DNA of 64,000 nt from Mugil cephalus. Taxonomy: Eukaryota > Chordata > Actinopteri > Mugiliformes > Mugilidae. The stretch is from assembly GCF_022458985.1 (NCBI RefSeq), contig NC_061783.1, positions 12,717,913 to 12,781,912 on the forward strand, read 5' to 3'. A program made the translations under genes and the position numbers. A model generated the notes under the pieces. That model made no database searches. It saw only the letters and a list, made by a program, of their open reading frames with translations, and had not been told where the DNA came from. Shown in pieces: positions 61,301 through 64,000 of the stretch. Numbering within the stretch: the stretch's first letter is position 1; the number at the start of each line of letters is the position of its first letter.

Positions 61301-62460
61301 GATTGGTTTATGTGTTCCTAATGTACAGTGTGCCTGAATGTAAAGATCGTACCATATGTCGTTTCCTTCTGCTTCTACTGTGTTAACATATTGTCTAGTA
61401 AAATAAGGTTTAGGTATATTAAAAAAATAAATAAAATAAAATAAGGAATGCATGTTAATTGAAACACAATCCAGGCAGAGATCTTGTTTTTCCATGTGTG
61501 ATGTGTGAGAGAGATGGACCCCTCCAGTGAAGGACAGGCTGCTCTTTCATCTTTAGCATCTGCTATTCCTTTCAGAGCTCCTTCTCTCGGGCCAAGCCTC
61601 CACTGTCTGTCTGCTCGGCCTATTACGATGCGACCACTTCACTCATATCTGCAGGCTTGTTATGGCAGCAACAAAACCAATCCCTCCTTGTGCTTGTTTA
61701 ATCACAGAGGGATCCCGGGAGCTCTTTTGTCTGTCTGCGCGCTCTCACCAGCTTTGCACAGACATTTTGAAACAATCACATCTATTAGTTGGGACTTGTG
61801 ATGTCTGATCCCTTTTGCTGCACATGGGGCCTGCATGAAAATGCGGCACACCCCATTCAAAAATTCCTTGAGGTCTGAAAGAGAGAATATTTGTCAGGGA
61901 TCTGGCCAAAGTGTGCCATAAACTTGAAACAAGACCATGAATGTCTTAAAGGGTTTAAATTAATTGTAATGTGATGTGATGGATGGATGGTGGCGGTGGT
62001 TTCGCCTCAAACAAACGGAGTAGGAAAAATTTGCAAACTGCTTTTTAAAAGAAGAAATAAGGGATATGAGGAAAAACGGGTGAAAACGCAAACATTTATT
62101 ATGCGTTTTATATAAAACTCAATCATGTGCACCAACTGTAGCACAATCCAGTTTAACTGAAAGCAAAAAGAAAGTTTTAATAGTCTGTTTTCTTTGTAAC
62201 TTTGAACACACATTTCTCAATACTAAGATAAGCTTCACAATTTTCTAATTGTTTTCTGACAAAAACTTTGTAACCAGAACTTTATAATTACTCCAAAGAT
62301 AAATCTCAGTTAACATAACTCAAATTTGTGTGAATAAAATGCTCTTATCTCAATTCTGACAGATCTGTTCTCTGTAAAGAAAAAGAATAATATAACAACA
62401 CCAGTTCTTCAGATACCTCCACGTTTCTCTCGATTCCTCAGGAACTATTTTATGAGTTTA
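55400..62460. other. Long non-coding stretch upstream of hey1
   Basis: About 7 kb with no recognisable coding sequence. It holds an RBPJ-type octamer (inverted CGTGGGAA) at 55,475-55,482, a poly-T run at 56,041-56,067, and a GC-rich patch at about 59,850-60,300. The frames across that patch, up to 149 codons, show no family resemblance and look compositional. The stretch may contain developmental enhancers, which cannot be told from one sequence. Confidence 0.6.
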
Positions 62461-62470
62461 TGATCACCAG

Positions 62471-62846
62471 CAGTGTTGCCAGATTGAGCGGTTTCACGCC
62501 CAGCTGGGCAGTTTTTAATATTACTTTGAGGGTAAAAAATTAGAGGCGGGCGAACGACGTTTGTGCTGCTTTGAAATAATAATAAAAAAAAAAAATAAGT
62601 GAGTGCTTCAACTACCGATCATTGGACGTCATCGACTGGCTTTGCAGTCGCCAGATGTGAGTAGTTGTGGTGGGCGATGTCACCAGTTTGTTGCATGATG
62701 TTGATTTCCGCGCTAGTTCAAACAATCTGGATGGTTAAAGCACTAAACAAAGTATCAATCTAATATTTGGGACAGTTCTGTGTGTGCGCTGGGAGTTTTT
62801 GAACAGCTTTTGGGCTCGAAACCATCACACGTATCTGGAAACACTG
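62471..62846. mobile_element. MITE with CAGTGTTGCCAGAT-type termini
   Basis: The left end CAGTGTTGCCAGATTGAGCG and the right end, inverted, CAGTGTTTCCAGATACGTG form imperfect terminal repeats. The inner blocks GCCCAGCTGGGC and GGGCTCGAAACC also recall the fish element family that begins CAGTGTTGCCAGATTGGGCG. The flanking octamers ATCACCAG and ATCAAATG agree at only 5 of 8 positions, so a target duplication is unproven. It is 376 bp and encodes nothing. Confidence 0.65.
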
Positions 62847-62849
62847 ATC

Positions 62850-63465
62850 AAATGATCAAATATCCCTTTGTAGCTCAATGGATGCTGCGTGCTGCAATTA
62901 CAATTTTTAAAAAAAAGGTTACTGAAGATCTCTGACATGTGTTTGCATATTTTTAGTGGAGGCAAAACAGAAACTTGCAAAGAATACAAAACAGAAGAAA
63001 ACAAAAACAAGCACCATTCTTATTTTGAACATTTTCTGGTTCACTTATGTGAAAATACTGCAGTATCTGCCATCCTGTTAATAAGTAATAAGTGCCCTTA
63101 TTTTAACTGTAATATGTAAAATGTACAATCACATAATAATGCACGTTACTGCGATGCGAAATTAAAAGCTGCAGGGATGACATAAACTGTGATTGACATT
63201 TAGGCTACAATGCTTCTTTAACCAGTTTTCAGATCTCTGTAAATCGCTAAATACTGTGAAGTCTGCAGGTGTGATGCCGGTCCTTTGTATCCACTGACAG
63301 CCAAATCCAGGTTTGTGGGAAGTTACACAGTCCTGAGGCTGAGAGTCGGTGACTGCATGACTTACGTGTTGTCATTACATCACTCAGAGGCCAAATTCAA
63401 AACATTAATTAGACAGACTTCCCTGGCTTGTTTGCTTTCGGACTTGTGAGTGACGTGTGTGTGCA
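62850..63465. other. Non-coding stretch
   Basis: AT-rich sequence with no recognised feature. Confidence 0.6.
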
Positions 63466-63470
63466 TGTAT

Positions 63471-63558
63471 GTGTGTGTGTGTGTGTGTGTTTGTGTGTGG
63501 CTGCAGTGATTTGACTATGAGTTCACTCACCAAGCTTTAGGGTTTGCTTTGTGTGTGT

Positions 63559-63598
<40 letters not shown>
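63471..63598 (+). repeat. (GT)n microsatellites
   Basis: There is one GT run at 63,471-63,490 and a longer one, interrupted once, at 63,551-63,598. Confidence 0.97.
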
Positions 63599-63599
<1 letters not shown>

Positions 63600-63601
<2 letters not shown>

Positions 63602-64000
63602 TCACAGAGTGGTTAGCGCAGCGCTGATTGCTGTTTATTTGGTCTGTGGGTTGACACAGAGCCTAACAGTCAGGAGCACTACTGACAGCTCTGTTTTTAC
63701 TGGGTCCCTGTGGCAGCAGCAACACTAACACTGGGGTCGCGCTCTTCCCTCTGTCCCCCACACCCGAAGACTCCCACACCAAGTTTCCTGTCTGTGCTTC
63801 GAAATAACATACAGTAAATCATTGTGATTGCAACAAAAAAAAAAAATGTAGAGGAAAAAATTAGATACTGAGGAGAATACAAAAGAAATCATTGTTCAGT
63901 GATTGCATTCTCGATTTGTAAAAAAAAAAAGAAAAAAATTATAATAATAAGGTGTAATGGTTATAGCTCTATATCAGTATATGAAAGAGTATGAGACCCA
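63600..64000. other. Non-coding end of window
   Basis: No gene is recognised. Poly-A runs lie near 63,834 and 63,920. Confidence 0.6.

Noticed and set aside
1..64000. Search for CRISPR arrays, phage or plasmid modules, toxin genes and viral sequences
   Set aside because: None seen. Spliced vertebrate genes and fish repeats account for everything recognisable.

Overview
This window looks like a piece of a teleost fish nuclear genome, probably a percomorph. The protein-coding genes are split by GT-AG introns. The intergenic DNA is rich in GT/CA microsatellites, Tc1-like, hAT-like and non-LTR fragments of the kind common in fish, and the three recognisable genes are vertebrate orthologues. There is no bacterial or viral gene, CRISPR array or plasmid feature. 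Most of the short open reading frames are chance frames in non-coding DNA.

Layout. From 1 to about 19.4 kb there is almost no recognisable coding sequence. Two small minus-strand candidate first exons stand out, each starting with ATG and ending at a consensus donor in the same phase: 17,782-17,707 and 3,070-2,992. They may be alternative first exons of one unrecognised gene that runs leftward out of the window. A 5'-truncated, inactivated LINE lies at 14.3-15.5 kb. From about 19.4 to 34.2 kb, on the minus strand, lies a complete y+LAT-type amino-acid transporter gene (slc7a7, or possibly its close relative slc7a6) with 11 coding exons encoding 490 residues. Its introns hold a Tc1-like element, two hAT-like elements and a TA-flanked MITE. 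From about 36.6 to 47.5 kb, on the plus strand, lies stathmin-2 (SCG10, stmn2) with 5 coding exons encoding 182 residues, a 5.8-kb first intron and a 3'UTR of about 1.8 kb. At 50.2-52.3 kb, on the minus strand, lies the Notch-response repressor hey1 with 5 coding exons encoding 330 residues. From 53 to 64 kb there is non-coding DNA upstream of hey1 with repeats and microsatellites and no recognised gene.

How the genes relate. stmn2 and hey1 are convergent neighbours here, as they are at human 8q21, so this is ancient conserved microsynteny. slc7a7 and stmn2 are divergent, with about 2.4 kb between their presumed promoters. The three genes have unrelated jobs: amino-acid exchange at the plasma membrane, microtubule dynamics in growing axons, and transcriptional repression downstream of Notch. 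Their proximity reflects chromosomal history, not a pathway.

All exon borders were read by eye and checked only by phase arithmetic: every exon chain sums to an open frame. No search was run. I found no convincing previously undescribed system. The most useful leads are the paired orphan first exons, regulatory motifs around hey1 and in the stmn2 3'UTR, and several transposon derivatives with readable ends.
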